A stretch of DNA of 64,000 bases from Roseiarcus sp963737365 (GTDB lineage: Bacteria; Pseudomonadota; Alphaproteobacteria; Rhizobiales; Beijerinckiaceae). The notes below the pieces were generated by a model. The model was not told where the DNA came from, searched no databases, and saw nothing but the letters and a program-made list of their open reading frames with translations. The position numbers and the translations under genes are program-made. The stretch covers positions 124,001 to 188,000 of the forward strand of contig CAVTSD010000005.1 of NCBI GenBank assembly GCA_963737365.1, in the 5' to 3' direction. Positions 8,888 to 18,004 of this stretch are shown piece by piece; the stretch's first letter is position 1; each line of letters begins with the position of its first letter.

Positions 8888-10090
8888 ATGACCCGCTTCA
8901 ACGTTCACGGGCTCGGGTTCACGCTCTTCCTCGCCCTCCTCACGGCGCTGCCGGCTTTGTCCATTGACATGGTGTTGCCGGGCCTGTCGCTGATCCAGGC
9001 CGAGTTTCATGCGCCGCAGACCGAAGCAGCGTCCGCGATCGCAATCTTCATCGCCGGCTTCTCGAGCGCGCCGCTCCTGGTTGGTCCGCTTGCCGATCGG
9101 TTCGGGCGCAAGGCGGTCATGATGATCGGCCTCGCTCTCTTCACGTTCAGCGCGGCGGGCGCGGCTCTTGCTCCCTCGATCCATGCGCTGCTCGCATTTC
9201 GCCTGGTGCAGGGAGCGGGCGCGGGGGCGATCGGGATTTTGCCGCGAGCCATTATCCGCGATCTCTTCGAGGGCCGCGAGGCTCGCCTGCAACTGTCGGC
9301 GGTTTCGGTGGTCTTTGGCGTCGCGCCGCTGGTTGCGCCGGCGCTCGGGGCCGAAATCTTGGCCTTCGGCTCCTGGCGTCTGGTTTTTGTCGTGCTGACC
9401 GGCGTGTCGATCGTCACCACGATCGCCGCAATGGCGCTGTTTCACGAGTCCCATGCGGCGGAAAACCGCCGAAATCTCAAGCCCGCCACCGTCTTTGCGG
9501 GATACAAACGGGTGTTGACCAATCCGGCATGCGTCGGCTTTTCCGTGCTGGGCGGCCTCGTGTTCGCGGGTCTGTTCGCTTACGTCAATGTTTCGCCGCT
9601 CCTCTTCATGCAGGGCTACGGCGTATCGAAAACCGCATTCGCGGCTTTGTTCGCCGTCACCGCGTCCGGCGTGATCGTCGGCTCCTCGATCAACGCCTGG
9701 TTGCTCAGTCGCGGCATCAAAGCGAAAACATTGCTCGACGCGGGACTGGCGCTGGATTGCCTTGCGGCGCTCACGCTCCTGGCTGTCGGCCTTGCGGGCG
9801 CGGGGTCGGCCGCAATCGTGGCGGCGTTGGTCATGGTGTTCATTTCGGCGTTCGGTCTCGTTTTTCCAAACGCCGTCCACGAAGCGATCCATCCTTTGCC
9901 GGAGATCGCCGGCCTCGCCTCCGCCTTTGTCACGACGACCCAGATGCTGTTTGGAGCGGTTGCGGGCGTCACTTCAGCCGCGCTTTATCAAAACGCCTCG
10001 CCCACCGCCCTTGCCGCGATCATGAGCGCCGCCGCTCTGACCGCCGCTGTCCTCTATGCCTTCCGGTTGCGAAGGCTAGTCGAGGGGTGA
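8888..10090 (+). CDS. Bcr/CflA-family drug-efflux MFS transporter
   Basis: 400 residues with about 12 hydrophobic helices. Bcr/CflA signatures: 'SIDMVLPGLSLIQAEF' in helix 1, the MFS motif 'GPLADRFGRKAVMMIGL' between helices 2 and 3, 'RLVQGAGAGAIGILPRAI' in helix 4, and 'LVAPALGAEILAFGSWR' in helix 5. The family exports antibiotics such as bicyclomycin and chloramphenicol, or cysteine pathway metabolites, by proton antiport; the actual substrate is not readable. Starts at ATG 8888, monocistronic. Confidence 0.9.
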   Translation: MTRFNVHGLGFTLFLALLTALPALSIDMVLPGLSLIQAEFHAPQTEAASAIAIFIAGFSSAPLLVGPLADRFGRKAVMMIGLALFTFSAAGAALAPSIHALLAFRLVQGAGAGAIGILPRAIIRDLFEGREARLQLSAVSVVFGVAPLVAPALGAEILAFGSWRLVFVVLTGVSIVTTIAAMALFHESHAAENRRNLKPATVFAGYKRVLTNPACVGFSVLGGLVFAGLFAYVNVSPLLFMQGYGVSKTAFAALFAVTASGVIVGSSINAWLLSRGIKAKTLLDAGLALDCLAALTLLAVGLAGAGSAAIVAALVMVFISAFGLVFPNAVHEAIHPLPEIAGLASAFVTTTQMLFGAVAGVTSAALYQNASPTALAAIMSAAALTAAVLYAFRLRRLVEG

Positions 10091-10251
10091 AGCGCCGAGC
10101 ACTTTCGGAGGTCCGACACAAAAACTGGGGAGCCTAGACGTAATTTGCGCGCGGTTATGTCTGGAAATCTTACGTTTCGTGACTACTTGAAGCGCTTGTG
10201 TGGCTAGCGCCCTTAGGCCGCAGCCGCTTTTCCACAGTTTTCGAGTCGAAA

Positions 10252-10512
10252 ATGTACAACTTCAAGCCTACCACGATTGACCGCGCCATCTCCGAAGGCG
10301 GGGTGCCGTACACCACCTATTTTGCCGACCAGGAACCAATCGACGGAAAGTTGACCGTCGTCGACCTGACGGAAGGCTCGTGCCGCTGGCCGACTGGCAA
10401 TCCGCGCGATTTGAGCACGTTTCGATACTGCGGCGCAGCGGCGCATAGCAGCCCGTATTGCGACGGCCATGCGAAGCTTGCTTACATGCCGCGTCTCCCG
10501 CGCGCCGCCTGA
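10252..10512 (+). CDS. stand-alone GcrA-type zinc-binding domain protein
   Basis: 86 residues. The C-terminal half matches the end of the alphaproteobacterial cell-cycle regulator GcrA: 'CRWPTGNP', 'FRYCGA', 'YCDGHAKLAY' gives a C...C...C-x2-H pattern. GcrA itself is about 170 residues with an N-terminal HTH that binds DNA and sigma-70. That HTH is absent; the first about 45 residues (MYNFKPTTIDRAISEGG) are unlike it. The ATG at 10252 is chosen over the upstream in-frame start at 10198. It may be a GcrA paralogue reduced to its C-terminal module; role unknown. Confidence 0.7.
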   Translation: MYNFKPTTIDRAISEGGVPYTTYFADQEPIDGKLTVVDLTEGSCRWPTGNPRDLSTFRYCGAAAHSSPYCDGHAKLAYMPRLPRAA

Positions 10513-10514
10513 CC

Positions 10515-10548
10515 CGCTAGCGGCCCAAAGGCGCCGACGCCGCTAGCG
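10515..10548. terminator. strong inverted repeat after the GcrA-like gene
   Basis: A perfect 10-bp inverted repeat, CGCTAGCGGC (10515-10524) and GCCGCTAGCG (10539-10548), with a 14-nt loop, begins 3 bp after the GcrA-like stop. No T-run follows, so it is a weak fit to a Rho-independent terminator; it could act as an RNA 3' end stabiliser or separate the two convergent genes. Confidence 0.5.
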
Positions 10549-10664
10549 TCCTGACGGGCGGTAAACCAGCGGCGTCCGTGCGAGCGCAATCGAAGCATTC
10601 TGGAGACGTAGGGCTTCGACCTTTTCTGGTTTTCTGGATTGCTTCCAAGCACATGCAGCGCACC

Positions 10665-11150
10665 CTAGCTGCGCTTCAGCGTCACGCCTGCCCCGGCAGC
10701 CGGTGGATGAGGCAAATCCTTTTGCGCCTTGGCCAACGCTTCGAGCGCGGACTTGGTCTCGAAGCTCCACGCGACAGCGCGCGCGTTCCCGTCGCTTTGC
10801 GTCACAGACATCAGAAGCTGTTCGGAGGCGGCGAGCCGAGCGCCGTCCGCTGCGGTCATGTCGAGCCAGACTCGCATGCGTTTGTCGTCGTGCTCAAGCA
10901 ACTGACAGGAGACGGCGAGCGCGTCTCCCTCCTTCGCTTCTTTGAAATAGTGCAGCATCATCTGCAGGGTGAACAAGGTTAGTCCGGTCCGCTTGCGCAC
11001 GGCGGCGTCAAGGCCGACCCGGTCCATCAACGCGTCGACCGAACGGCTGAACACGACCGCATAGGCGGCGTCGTTCATGTGTCCGTTGTAGTCGACCCAG
11101 TCGCTGGCCACGTTCGTTTCAAGCACCGGAAGCGCGGAGCTGTGCCGCAT
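10665..11150 (-). CDS. hot-dog acyl-CoA thioesterase, carnitine/betaine-type
   Basis: 161 residues. The active-site motif 'DWVDYNGHMNDAAYAVVFS' at residues about 17-35 is that of thioesterases found next to or fused with L-carnitine dehydrogenase, which hydrolyse short acyl-CoA conjugates such as betainyl-CoA. No carnitine genes are nearby, so the substrate is an inference. Good Shine-Dalgarno sequence (GGAGG) before the ATG at 11150. It is convergent with the GcrA-like gene. Confidence 0.8.
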   Translation of the reverse strand: MRHSSALPVLETNVASDWVDYNGHMNDAAYAVVFSRSVDALMDRVGLDAAVRKRTGLTLFTLQMMLHYFKEAKEGDALAVSCQLLEHDDKRMRVWLDMTAADGARLAASEQLLMSVTQSDGNARAVAWSFETKSALEALAKAQKDLPHPPAAGAGVTLKRS

Positions 11151-11298
11151 GGCGTCCTCCCGTAAAAAGCTTCACAGCCGGCCGGGCGGTTTCCGCCTCG
11201 GGTCAACAATTCTGCACGAGAGCCGCGAGTTCGACAAGGGAACCGTCGAGCCACGGGAGCGCACCCCCGGTGCGAGCAGCCTCGTCCTGCCTCGCTCC

Positions 11299-11640
11299 TT
11301 ACGCGCTGCCCGGCTTACAAAAAGAGGTGTAGAGCGCGCCGATAATCGAGCGGACCCGATCATTGGCGATGGCGTAATAAATCGTCCTGCCGTCCCTGCG
11401 GGTGGACACAACGCCCTCGAGTTTGAGCCGAGCCAATTGCTGCGACACGGAAGCCTGCCGTCGTGACAACAGGGCCTCCAGCTCGCCGACCGACTTTTCG
11501 CCATGCAAAAGATCGCACAGGATCAGGAGCCGTCCTTCGTGGGCTAGCGCTTTGAGAAGGTCGCTCGCTTCGCGAGCATGCCCGGACATGCGCTCGACGT
11601 CCACATCCAGGCGCTCCCAATCTATCCCCGCGAGAACCAT
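11299..11640 (-). CDS. bigR: BigR/SqrR-type ArsR regulator with two candidate sensor cysteines
   Basis: 113 residues. Winged HTH with 'LLKALAHEGRLLILCDLLHG' and the recognition helix 'RRQASVSQQLARLKLEGVV', then wing 'RRDGRTIYYAI'. Cys42 and Cys108 are the only cysteines and fall at the positions of the BigR/SqrR persulfide-sensing pair, which forms a disulfide or polysulfide bridge to release DNA. It lies 12 bp after the dipeptidase gene and is probably cotranscribed. No sulfide:quinone oxidoreductase or persulfide dioxygenase gene is adjacent, so its targets are elsewhere or it regulates this operon. Confidence 0.82.
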   Translation of the reverse strand: MVLAGIDWERLDVDVERMSGHAREASDLLKALAHEGRLLILCDLLHGEKSVGELEALLSRRQASVSQQLARLKLEGVVSTRRDGRTIYYAIANDRVRSIIGALYTSFCKPGSA

Positions 11641-11652
11641 CCGCTTCGCCGT

Positions 11653-12846
11653 TCACGCCTCGCGGTAGTCTTCGAGCCTGCCGATCGCAGGCGGCCGGGT
11701 CTTGCGCAAGGATGCGCCAACCTTTTCGACCCGCCGCAGCACGCGCAGCATGTTCTTCGACGACATTTTCTCGAGGTCGCGCTCGGAGAAGCCACGGCGC
11801 ACCAATTCGGCGAACAGGTGCGGAAAGCGGCTTACGTCCTCCAGCCCGACTGGCGAAGCCCCGCCGAAATAGTCCGATCCCACGCCGACATGATCGAGGC
11901 CGGCGGTCTCGACCAGGCGGACGATGTGGTCGGCGACCTGCTCAAGGCTCGCCTTCGGCGCCGAGCCATGCTTGGTCTCGAGCTCCGACAATTGCGCCTT
12001 TGGATCGGCGGCGACCGGCGCCTTGCCGTAGGCGTCGCGCGAACGGCGAAGCCAGTCGCGCAGAGCCTGCGACACAAAGCCAGGCACGAATGTCGCCATG
12101 ACCAGGCCGCCGTTGGCCTTGAGACGCTTGAGAACGTCGTCCGGCGTATTGCGCGGATGATCGCAAAGCGAAAAAGCGTTGGAATGCGACAGCGCCACCG
12201 GCGCTTCGGTCACATCGAGCACGCGGCGCATCGCGTCATGAGACGTGTGGGCGAGATCAATCACAATGCCCAGGCGGTTGAGTTCGCCGATGACCGCCCG
12301 GCCAAAGGCGTTGAGGCCTTTGTTGCGCGGCGCGTCGGTGGCGGAATCGACCCAATCGAGCGTTTCGTTGTGGCAAAGCGTCATCAGCCGCACGCCGGCC
12401 GCATGCCAGATACGCAGCGGGCTCAGCGAGTTCTCGAGCCCGACCCCGCCTTCAACTGCAATGAAGGACGCGATCTTGTCCTCGGATTTCGCTTTGTCGT
12501 AGTCCGCCGCCCGCCGGGCCGGCAGGAACACATCCGGATGCGCCTCCTCGATGCGACGGATAAGGTCGATCTGCTCAAGCGCGGTGCGGGCCGGGTGAGG
12601 CGCGTTGGTTGGCTGGAACGCCGCCCAGAACTGCGCCCCCACCATGCCTTCGCGCAGGCGCGGAATGTCCGTGTCCGCGCGCTCATGCACGCGATTTAAG
12701 TCGTAAGCGACGACATCGCCTCGCGCGGTCCGGTCAACCCGGATGACCCAGGGGAGATCATTGTGCCCATCGATCAGGGGAGCGCGCTTGAGGACATCTC
12801 GCGCCACTGCGAGCGCATTGTCCACCGTCGCCGGTCCGTCTGTCAT
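11653..12846 (-). CDS. membrane dipeptidase (peptidase family M19)
   Basis: 397 residues, normal for renal-dipeptidase-type enzymes. The zinc-binding HxD is in 'LIDGHNDLPWVIR' (residues about 20-32). Further metal and active-site segments are 'IAVEGG', 'LCHNETLDW', 'IDLAHTSHDAM', 'PVALSHSNAF' and, near the C-terminus, 'GLDHVGVGSDYFGG'. It cleaves dipeptides, often D-residue-containing or dehydro-dipeptides. No signal peptide is seen, so it is probably cytoplasmic. Upstream is degP, downstream bigR on the same strand. Confidence 0.92.
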   Translation of the reverse strand: MTDGPATVDNALAVARDVLKRAPLIDGHNDLPWVIRVDRTARGDVVAYDLNRVHERADTDIPRLREGMVGAQFWAAFQPTNAPHPARTALEQIDLIRRIEEAHPDVFLPARRAADYDKAKSEDKIASFIAVEGGVGLENSLSPLRIWHAAGVRLMTLCHNETLDWVDSATDAPRNKGLNAFGRAVIGELNRLGIVIDLAHTSHDAMRRVLDVTEAPVALSHSNAFSLCDHPRNTPDDVLKRLKANGGLVMATFVPGFVSQALRDWLRRSRDAYGKAPVAADPKAQLSELETKHGSAPKASLEQVADHIVRLVETAGLDHVGVGSDYFGGASPVGLEDVSRFPHLFAELVRRGFSERDLEKMSSKNMLRVLRRVEKVGASLRKTRPPAIGRLEDYREA

Positions 12847-12864
12847 CGCCCCGCTCCCTTGCCT

Positions 12865-14364
12865 TCAGTCCACTGGCACGGCGACAAAGCGAACCTCGCC
12901 TTCGCCGTTGGAGACGAGCAACAATGCAGGCTTCTTCGAGTCCGCTTTCGCGCCCTCGACCGCCTTGGCGATATCACCCGGATGTTCGACCGCCTGATGA
13001 TTGACCTCCTCAATCACGTCGCCCCGCCGCAATCCTCGTTCCGCGGCGGCCGAGCCGGGCTCAACGGAAGTCACGATCACGCCCTTGACGCTGTCTTTGA
13101 TCTTGAAGGTCTTTCGGGCGTCGTCGCTCAGCGCGGAAAACTCCATGCCCAAAGCCTTGGTGACGGCGTCCATCTTCAGCGAGTCGTCGTTATTGGGCGT
13201 GAGCTCGGCCGTCTTCTTTTCTCCGTCCTCGAGCCGCCCCAGCGTCACGGTCTTGGTCACTTCCTTGCCGCCCCGAATGACTGTCACCTCGACCTGCTTG
13301 CCGACCGCCATCGAAGCCACGAGGCGCGGAAGATCGCGGAACTCCTTGACGTCCTTGCCGTCGAACTTGACGATAACGTCACCCGCCATCAGGCCCGCAG
13401 GCTTTGCTGGGCCCTTCTCGTCAACGCCAGCGATCAGAGCGCCTCGCGCCGTACCTAAATTCAGGCTGTCGGCGATGGTGTCGTCGACCGGCTGGATGCG
13501 CACGCCCAGCCAACCACGCCGCGTCTCATGGAACTCCGACAATTGCGCAATCACCGGCACGACGGTAGCGGAGGGGGTGGCGAAGCCGATGCCGATCGAG
13601 CCTCCCGACGGAGAGAGGATCGCGGTGTTGATGCCGATCACCTCGCCTTGCAAATTGAACAAGGGGCCGCCCGAATTGCCCTTGTTGATCGAGGCGTCGG
13701 TTTGCAGGAAGTCGTCATACGGGCCGCTATCGATATTACGATTGCGGGCGGAAATTATGCCGGCCGTCACGGTTTCGCCAAGGCCGAACGGATTGCCGAC
13801 CGCCATCACGCCGTCACCAACGCGCATTTTGTCGCTATCGCCGAACTTGACCGTCTTGAGCGGCTTGTCGCTTTCCACCTTAAGGACCGCCACGTCCACC
13901 TTCGGATCCTTGCCAATGACCTTGGCCTTGAGTTTGCGGCCGTCGGTAAGGATGACGACGATATCGTTGGCGTCCCCGACCACGTGATTGTTCGTGATCA
14001 CGACGCCGCTCGGATCGATGATGAAGCCGGAACCCAGAGATTGCGCGCGACGGGCGCGAGGCTGCGGATTGATGCCGTGATTCTTGAAGAACTCCTCGAA
14101 CATCTCGTCGAAGGGCGTGCCTTTCGGCACATCAGGAGAAGCATCCTTGTCTTCGACGGTCTGAGTAGCGGAGATGTTGACCACCGCGTCGGCGACCTGG
14201 TCGACGAGGTCGGCAAGATTGTTTGGCCTCGCCTGGGCGGCCGCGGGCCCGGCCGCCGCCAAGGTCAGCGGAGCTGCAAGGAAGACCGAAAGAACCGCGA
14301 GCGCGCACGCCGATCTGGCCACGGGGCGAGGCCCTGTCGAAATTCGCAACCCGTCGTGCAGCAT
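12865..14364 (-). CDS. degP: periplasmic serine endoprotease Do (DegP/HtrA)
   Basis: 499 residues. Signal peptide at about residues 15-45 ending in AAAQA, then a trypsin-like domain with the His in 'ITNNHVVGDANDI', Asp in 'DPKVDVAVLKV' and Ser in 'INKGNSGGPLF', then two PDZ domains (about 275-365 and 395-495). It degrades or refolds damaged envelope proteins as an oligomer. The ATG at 14364 has GAGGAG upstream and is chosen over the longer frame from 14445. It follows hflK-hflC, a common alphaproteobacterial order in which all act in envelope quality control. Confidence 0.94.
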   Translation of the reverse strand: MLHDGLRISTGPRPVARSACALAVLSVFLAAPLTLAAAGPAAAQARPNNLADLVDQVADAVVNISATQTVEDKDASPDVPKGTPFDEMFEEFFKNHGINPQPRARRAQSLGSGFIIDPSGVVITNNHVVGDANDIVVILTDGRKLKAKVIGKDPKVDVAVLKVESDKPLKTVKFGDSDKMRVGDGVMAVGNPFGLGETVTAGIISARNRNIDSGPYDDFLQTDASINKGNSGGPLFNLQGEVIGINTAILSPSGGSIGIGFATPSATVVPVIAQLSEFHETRRGWLGVRIQPVDDTIADSLNLGTARGALIAGVDEKGPAKPAGLMAGDVIVKFDGKDVKEFRDLPRLVASMAVGKQVEVTVIRGGKEVTKTVTLGRLEDGEKKTAELTPNNDDSLKMDAVTKALGMEFSALSDDARKTFKIKDSVKGVIVTSVEPGSAAAERGLRRGDVIEEVNHQAVEHPGDIAKAVEGAKADSKKPALLLVSNGEGEVRFVAVPVD

Positions 14365-14395
14365 GGATAACTCCTCAGATTCGTCGATCGTCTGG

Positions 14396-14509
14396 CTAAA
14401 CACGGCGGCTTGAAATGAAGCCCGCCCTGCGCGCCCCTGCGCCATCAGTCAAGCCGGTCTGTGTTTCAATCGCCGGATTGAGCCCAATCGCTTCGATGAA
14501 GTCGCGCAT
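14396..14509 (-). pseudogene. possible DUF2065 remnant
   Basis: The ATG at 14509 overlaps the hflC stop (TGATG), exactly where alphaproteobacteria usually carry a small two-helix DUF2065 gene. The frame starts MRDFIEAIGL, similar to DUF2065 N-termini, but then turns polar and stops after 37 residues with no membrane helix. It is probably what is left after loss of the hydrophobic part. Very short, so treat as tentative. Confidence 0.25.
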
Positions 14510-15444
14510 CAGTCCGCCTTCGCTGAAGGCGCAGAACTCGCGGACGGCGTCGGCGGCGTTGCAGTCTCGGGCGCAGGGTTCGGCGTCGAGAAGTAGCGGA
14601 AGAAGTCCGATTTCGGACTGATGAGCGCGCGCGTACGCCCGTTGGCGAAGCTATTCTCATAGGCCAGCATCGAACGATAGAAGGCGAAGAAATCGGGATC
14701 GGCGCCATAGGCCTCGGCGAAGATCCGGTTACGCTCGCCGTCGCCCTCGCCGCGGATCTGGTCAGACTGCTGCTGAGCCTGGGCGGTAATAACCGTGACC
14801 TTCCGATCAGCCTCCGCCTTGATCTGCTGGCTCTGCTGCGACCCCTGCGCGCGATACGAAGCGGCGCGCTGCTGCCGTTCGGTCTGCATCCGCCGGAACA
14901 CCGCTTCCGAGTTCTCCGCCGGCAAATCCGCGCGCTTGATGCGAACGTCGACGACATCGAGGCCGAACCGTTTGGCGCCCACGATCATCTGGTCGCGGAT
15001 GTCGGCCATCAAGGCGTCGCGCTTGTCGCGCACGATATCGGTGATCGAGGCCCCCGAAAGGCTGCGGCGCAGCGCGGAGTTCAGCATGCCGCCGAGTTGC
15101 GCGTCGGCGCCGCGCGTGTCGGAAACCGATTGATAGAAGAGCAGCGGATCGGCAATGCGGTAGCGCACGAAGGCGTCGACCTCGAGGCGCTGATTGTCGG
15201 ACACCAGCACTTCCTGGCGCTCGTTGTCGAGGGCGAGAATGCGCTTGTCGATGTAGACCACCGTGTCGACAAACGGCCACTTGAAGTAGAGGCCTGGCGC
15301 GTCGATGAGATCGCGCACCGGCTGGCCGAACCGAAGGATAAGCGCCTGTTCGGTCGGGTTAACGATAAACGTGGCCATCGAAGCGAGAATGATCGCGAAG
15401 ACCGCGAGGGCGGCGAGGACGACGCCGTTGGGGGATCGCATCAT
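14509..15444 (-). CDS. hflC: FtsH-protease modulator HflC
   Basis: 311 residues. An N-terminal membrane helix (VVLAALAVFAIILASMATF, residues about 8-26) is followed by an SPFH/band-7 domain: 'TEQALILRFGQPV', 'GLYFKWPFVDTVVYIDKR', 'VDAFVRYRIADPLLF'. A long Ala/Gln-rich helix (about 215-265) follows. HflC pairs with HflK in a large periplasm-facing cage around FtsH and limits its proteolysis. The start is ATGATG at 15439-15444; the first ATG overlaps the expected hflK stop. In the sequence as given no stop separates it from hflK, so the two read as one frame (see the hflK entry). Confidence 0.92.
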   Translation of the reverse strand: MMRSPNGVVLAALAVFAIILASMATFIVNPTEQALILRFGQPVRDLIDAPGLYFKWPFVDTVVYIDKRILALDNERQEVLVSDNQRLEVDAFVRYRIADPLLFYQSVSDTRGADAQLGGMLNSALRRSLSGASITDIVRDKRDALMADIRDQMIVGAKRFGLDVVDVRIKRADLPAENSEAVFRRMQTERQQRAASYRAQGSQQSQQIKAEADRKVTVITAQAQQQSDQIRGEGDGERNRIFAEAYGADPDFFAFYRSMLAYENSFANGRTRALISPKSDFFRYFSTPNPAPETATPPTPSASSAPSAKAD

Positions 15445-16542
15445 TTCGCTCCCGTCTTTGGCGGCAGCGCGTCGAGCGCGATATAGGGCACGGGCGGGCT
15501 CGAGGAGCTCGAATTCGACGATCGTCTTGTCCATGGGGCCGAGCACCCGCTCCATCGTCTCGAGATACATTCGCTCGCGCGTGACGGCCGGCGCCTTCTT
15601 GTACTGCTCGTAGATCTGATTGTAGCGGGCGGTCTGCCCCTTGGCTTCCAGGATCGTCTGCTCACGATAGGCCTTGGCCTCGGCCACAATCCGGGCCGCG
15701 CCGCCCTCGGCCTCGGGAACGACTTTGTTGGCGTAGGTTTCAGCCTCGTTGACGGCGCGCTGCTGGTCTTGTTGCGCTGCGGTTACGTCGCGATAGGCGG
15801 AAAGGACCTGGCTCGGGGCGTCGACCGATTGAAGCTGAACCTGCTTCACGAGAACGCCAGCGCGATACGAGTTGAGGAGATCCTGCATCCGCTTTTGCAC
15901 GTCGGCCTCGACAGACGCCCGGTCGGTGGTAAGGATGCCGTCGATGGTCTTCAGGCCGACGACCTCGCGCATGATGCTCTCGGCGACGGCTTTGACGGTC
16001 TCGCGTGGATTGAGAACGTTGAACACGTAGTCTTCGGGTTTGGCGGGGTCGATCTGCCAGTTCACCCGGAAGTGAACGTCGACGATATTCTTGTCCCCGG
16101 TCAGCATCTGGCTTTCCTCGGGAATGTCTTCGCCGCCGCCGAGGCTGCGATAGCCCACCTCGGTAATCTGCTGGTCCCAGACCGGAACTTTGATAACCGA
16201 ACCGATGGGCCAGGGCCAATTGGTGTTCAGCCCGGCGGCAGTTTTGCCGGTGTAGCGGCCGAACACCAGATTGATGCCGACCTCGCTCGGCTGAACCTCA
16301 TAGAACGTTCCCCAGGCAAACCAAACCACGAGCGCGGCGAGCAGGACGAACAGCGCGCTTCGGCCGCCTAGCCCCTTGCCGCTTGGGCCGGATCCACCGG
16401 GAATCAGTTTGCCGAGGGCTTCCTGAATACGGCGGATTATGTCCTCAAGGTCGCCCGTCGGCTGGGGGCCCTTCGGGCCTTGGCCCCACGGCCCGCGACC
16501 CGGTGAGCTCCATGGCCCCCCGCCTTGATTGTTCCAAGACAT
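15441..16542 (-). CDS. hflK: FtsH-protease modulator HflK, 3' end frameshifted
   Basis: About 366 residues expected. Gly/Pro-rich N-terminus (MSWNNQGGGPW), membrane helix at about 65-83 (ALFVLLAALVVWFAWG), then the SPFH domain 'VQPSEVGINLVFGRYTG' and 'NIVDVHFRVNWQI', and a long helix with 'IYEQYKKAPAVTRERMYLETME'. The last part is out of frame. After 'VEFELLEP' the natural ending 'PVPYIALDALPPKTGAK' and its stop (15441-15443) are in the +1 frame, the switch being at about 15490-15497. Read literally, hflK runs on into hflC as one fusion frame. The ATG at 16542 has AGAGG upstream. Confidence 0.85.
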
Positions 16543-16645
16543 CCAAACCTCTTGTCGGCCGCTGGCCGATACGCCGCGCTTATATAGGTATCTGTGTTGA
16601 ACCAGCAACGATCCTGCGGCACCGCGATCTCGATTGGGCCTCGCC

Positions 16646-17954
16646 TCAGTTGTGAGGCGCCGCTTCTCCGCCCCGGCCCACCGCCCCGCTCTCCTCCGCG
16701 AGCGGGGTGATTCTGAGCGCCGCGATCCGATTGCGCTGTTTGCGCAGCACTTCGAAGCGGAAGCCATGAAAGCTGAAGGTCTGACGTGGCTCGGGAATCG
16801 AGCGCGCCTCGTGAATCACAAGGCCCGCCACCGTCGCGGCTTCGTCGTCTGGCAAATTCCAGCCGAATGCGCGATTGACCTCACGGATCGTGGCGGACCC
16901 ATCGACCACGACAGAGCCGTCTCGCTGTTTGCGCACGCCCTGTACCGCAACGTCATGCTCGTCGCGTATATCGCCAACGATCTCCTCGATGATGTCCTCG
17001 AGGGTGATCAGCCCCTGCACGACGCCGTACTCGTCGACGACGAGCGCCGAATGGGTCTTGCGGCGCAAGAACTCCTGGAGCTGATCGCGTAGCGTTGTCG
17101 AATTCGGGGATGAACCACGGCTCCAGCATGAGATCGGCGACGTTGAGCTTACCAGCGTCTCCGCCCGCCGCGACATACGCCCTGAGCAGATCCTTCGCGT
17201 GCAGGACGCCGACGATATTGTCCGGCTCCCCGCGCCAGAGAGGCATGCGGGTATAAGGAGAGGCGATCACCTCGCGCACCAGCTCATCCGGCGGCAGGTC
17301 GGCGTCGATGAGCCGCATTTTGGTGCGGTGAACCATCACGTCCGAGACCGGAATCTCCGACAATTCCAGAAGGCCGCCGAACATGTCGCGCTCGTCGCGC
17401 TCAACTTCGCCTTCTTGATGCAGGATGTCGACCGCGCCCATGAGCTCTTCGTGACCAGAAACGCCAGGGTCGCCTTCGCCGAGCGAGACGCCGCAGAGGC
17501 GCAGGACGCCACGCACCAGGATTTCGACCGCGCTCACGATCGGACCAAAGACGGTCACAAAAAAGGAAACGAGCGGCGCGATGAGCAGCGAAACGCGATC
17601 GGGATAGGCGATGGCGATCGTTTTCGGCATCACCTCGCCGAAAACGACAATCAGCGCGGTCATGATTGCGGTCGCGGCCCACACGCCGCGCTCCCCAAAG
17701 GCCTGAAGAAGGACGCTGGTTGCGATCGCCGAGGAGCCGATGGTGACGAGCTGCCCGCCGAGCAGCATAGCGCTGATCAGGCGCCCGCGCGCGCCGATGA
17801 GACGGGTGACCAGCTTCGCCCGCTTGTCGCCCGCCGTTTCGAGCGCGTGCATGCGGGCGCGAGAGGCTGCAGTCAGCGCCGTCTCGGCGCCGGCGAAGAA
17901 CGCCGCGGCGATAACGCTGAGAACGATGACGACAATGTCGACGGGGTACGACAT
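16646..17954 (-). pseudogene. HlyC/CorC-type CNNM-CBS membrane protein, frameshifted
   Basis: Two overlapping frames together make one normal protein of about 435 residues. The first (from ATG 17954) has the DUF21/CNNM membrane domain with about four helices ('IVVIVLSVIAAAFFAGAETAL', 'LISAMLLGGQLV') and the first CBS motif up to 'DLMLEPWFIPE'. The second frame continues 'TTLRDQLQEFLRRKTHSALV' (second CBS) and ends with the CorC_HlyC domain. The break is one base at about 17100-17105. Family members are Mg2+/cation exporters or tolerance factors. Position just after aroKB matches the usual alphaproteobacterial order. Real frameshift or sequencing error cannot be told apart here. Confidence 0.82.
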
Positions 17955-18004
17955 CAAAGGATTCTAGCACGGCCACATGCAGGCGTAATGCGCCTTGGGG
18001 GGGG

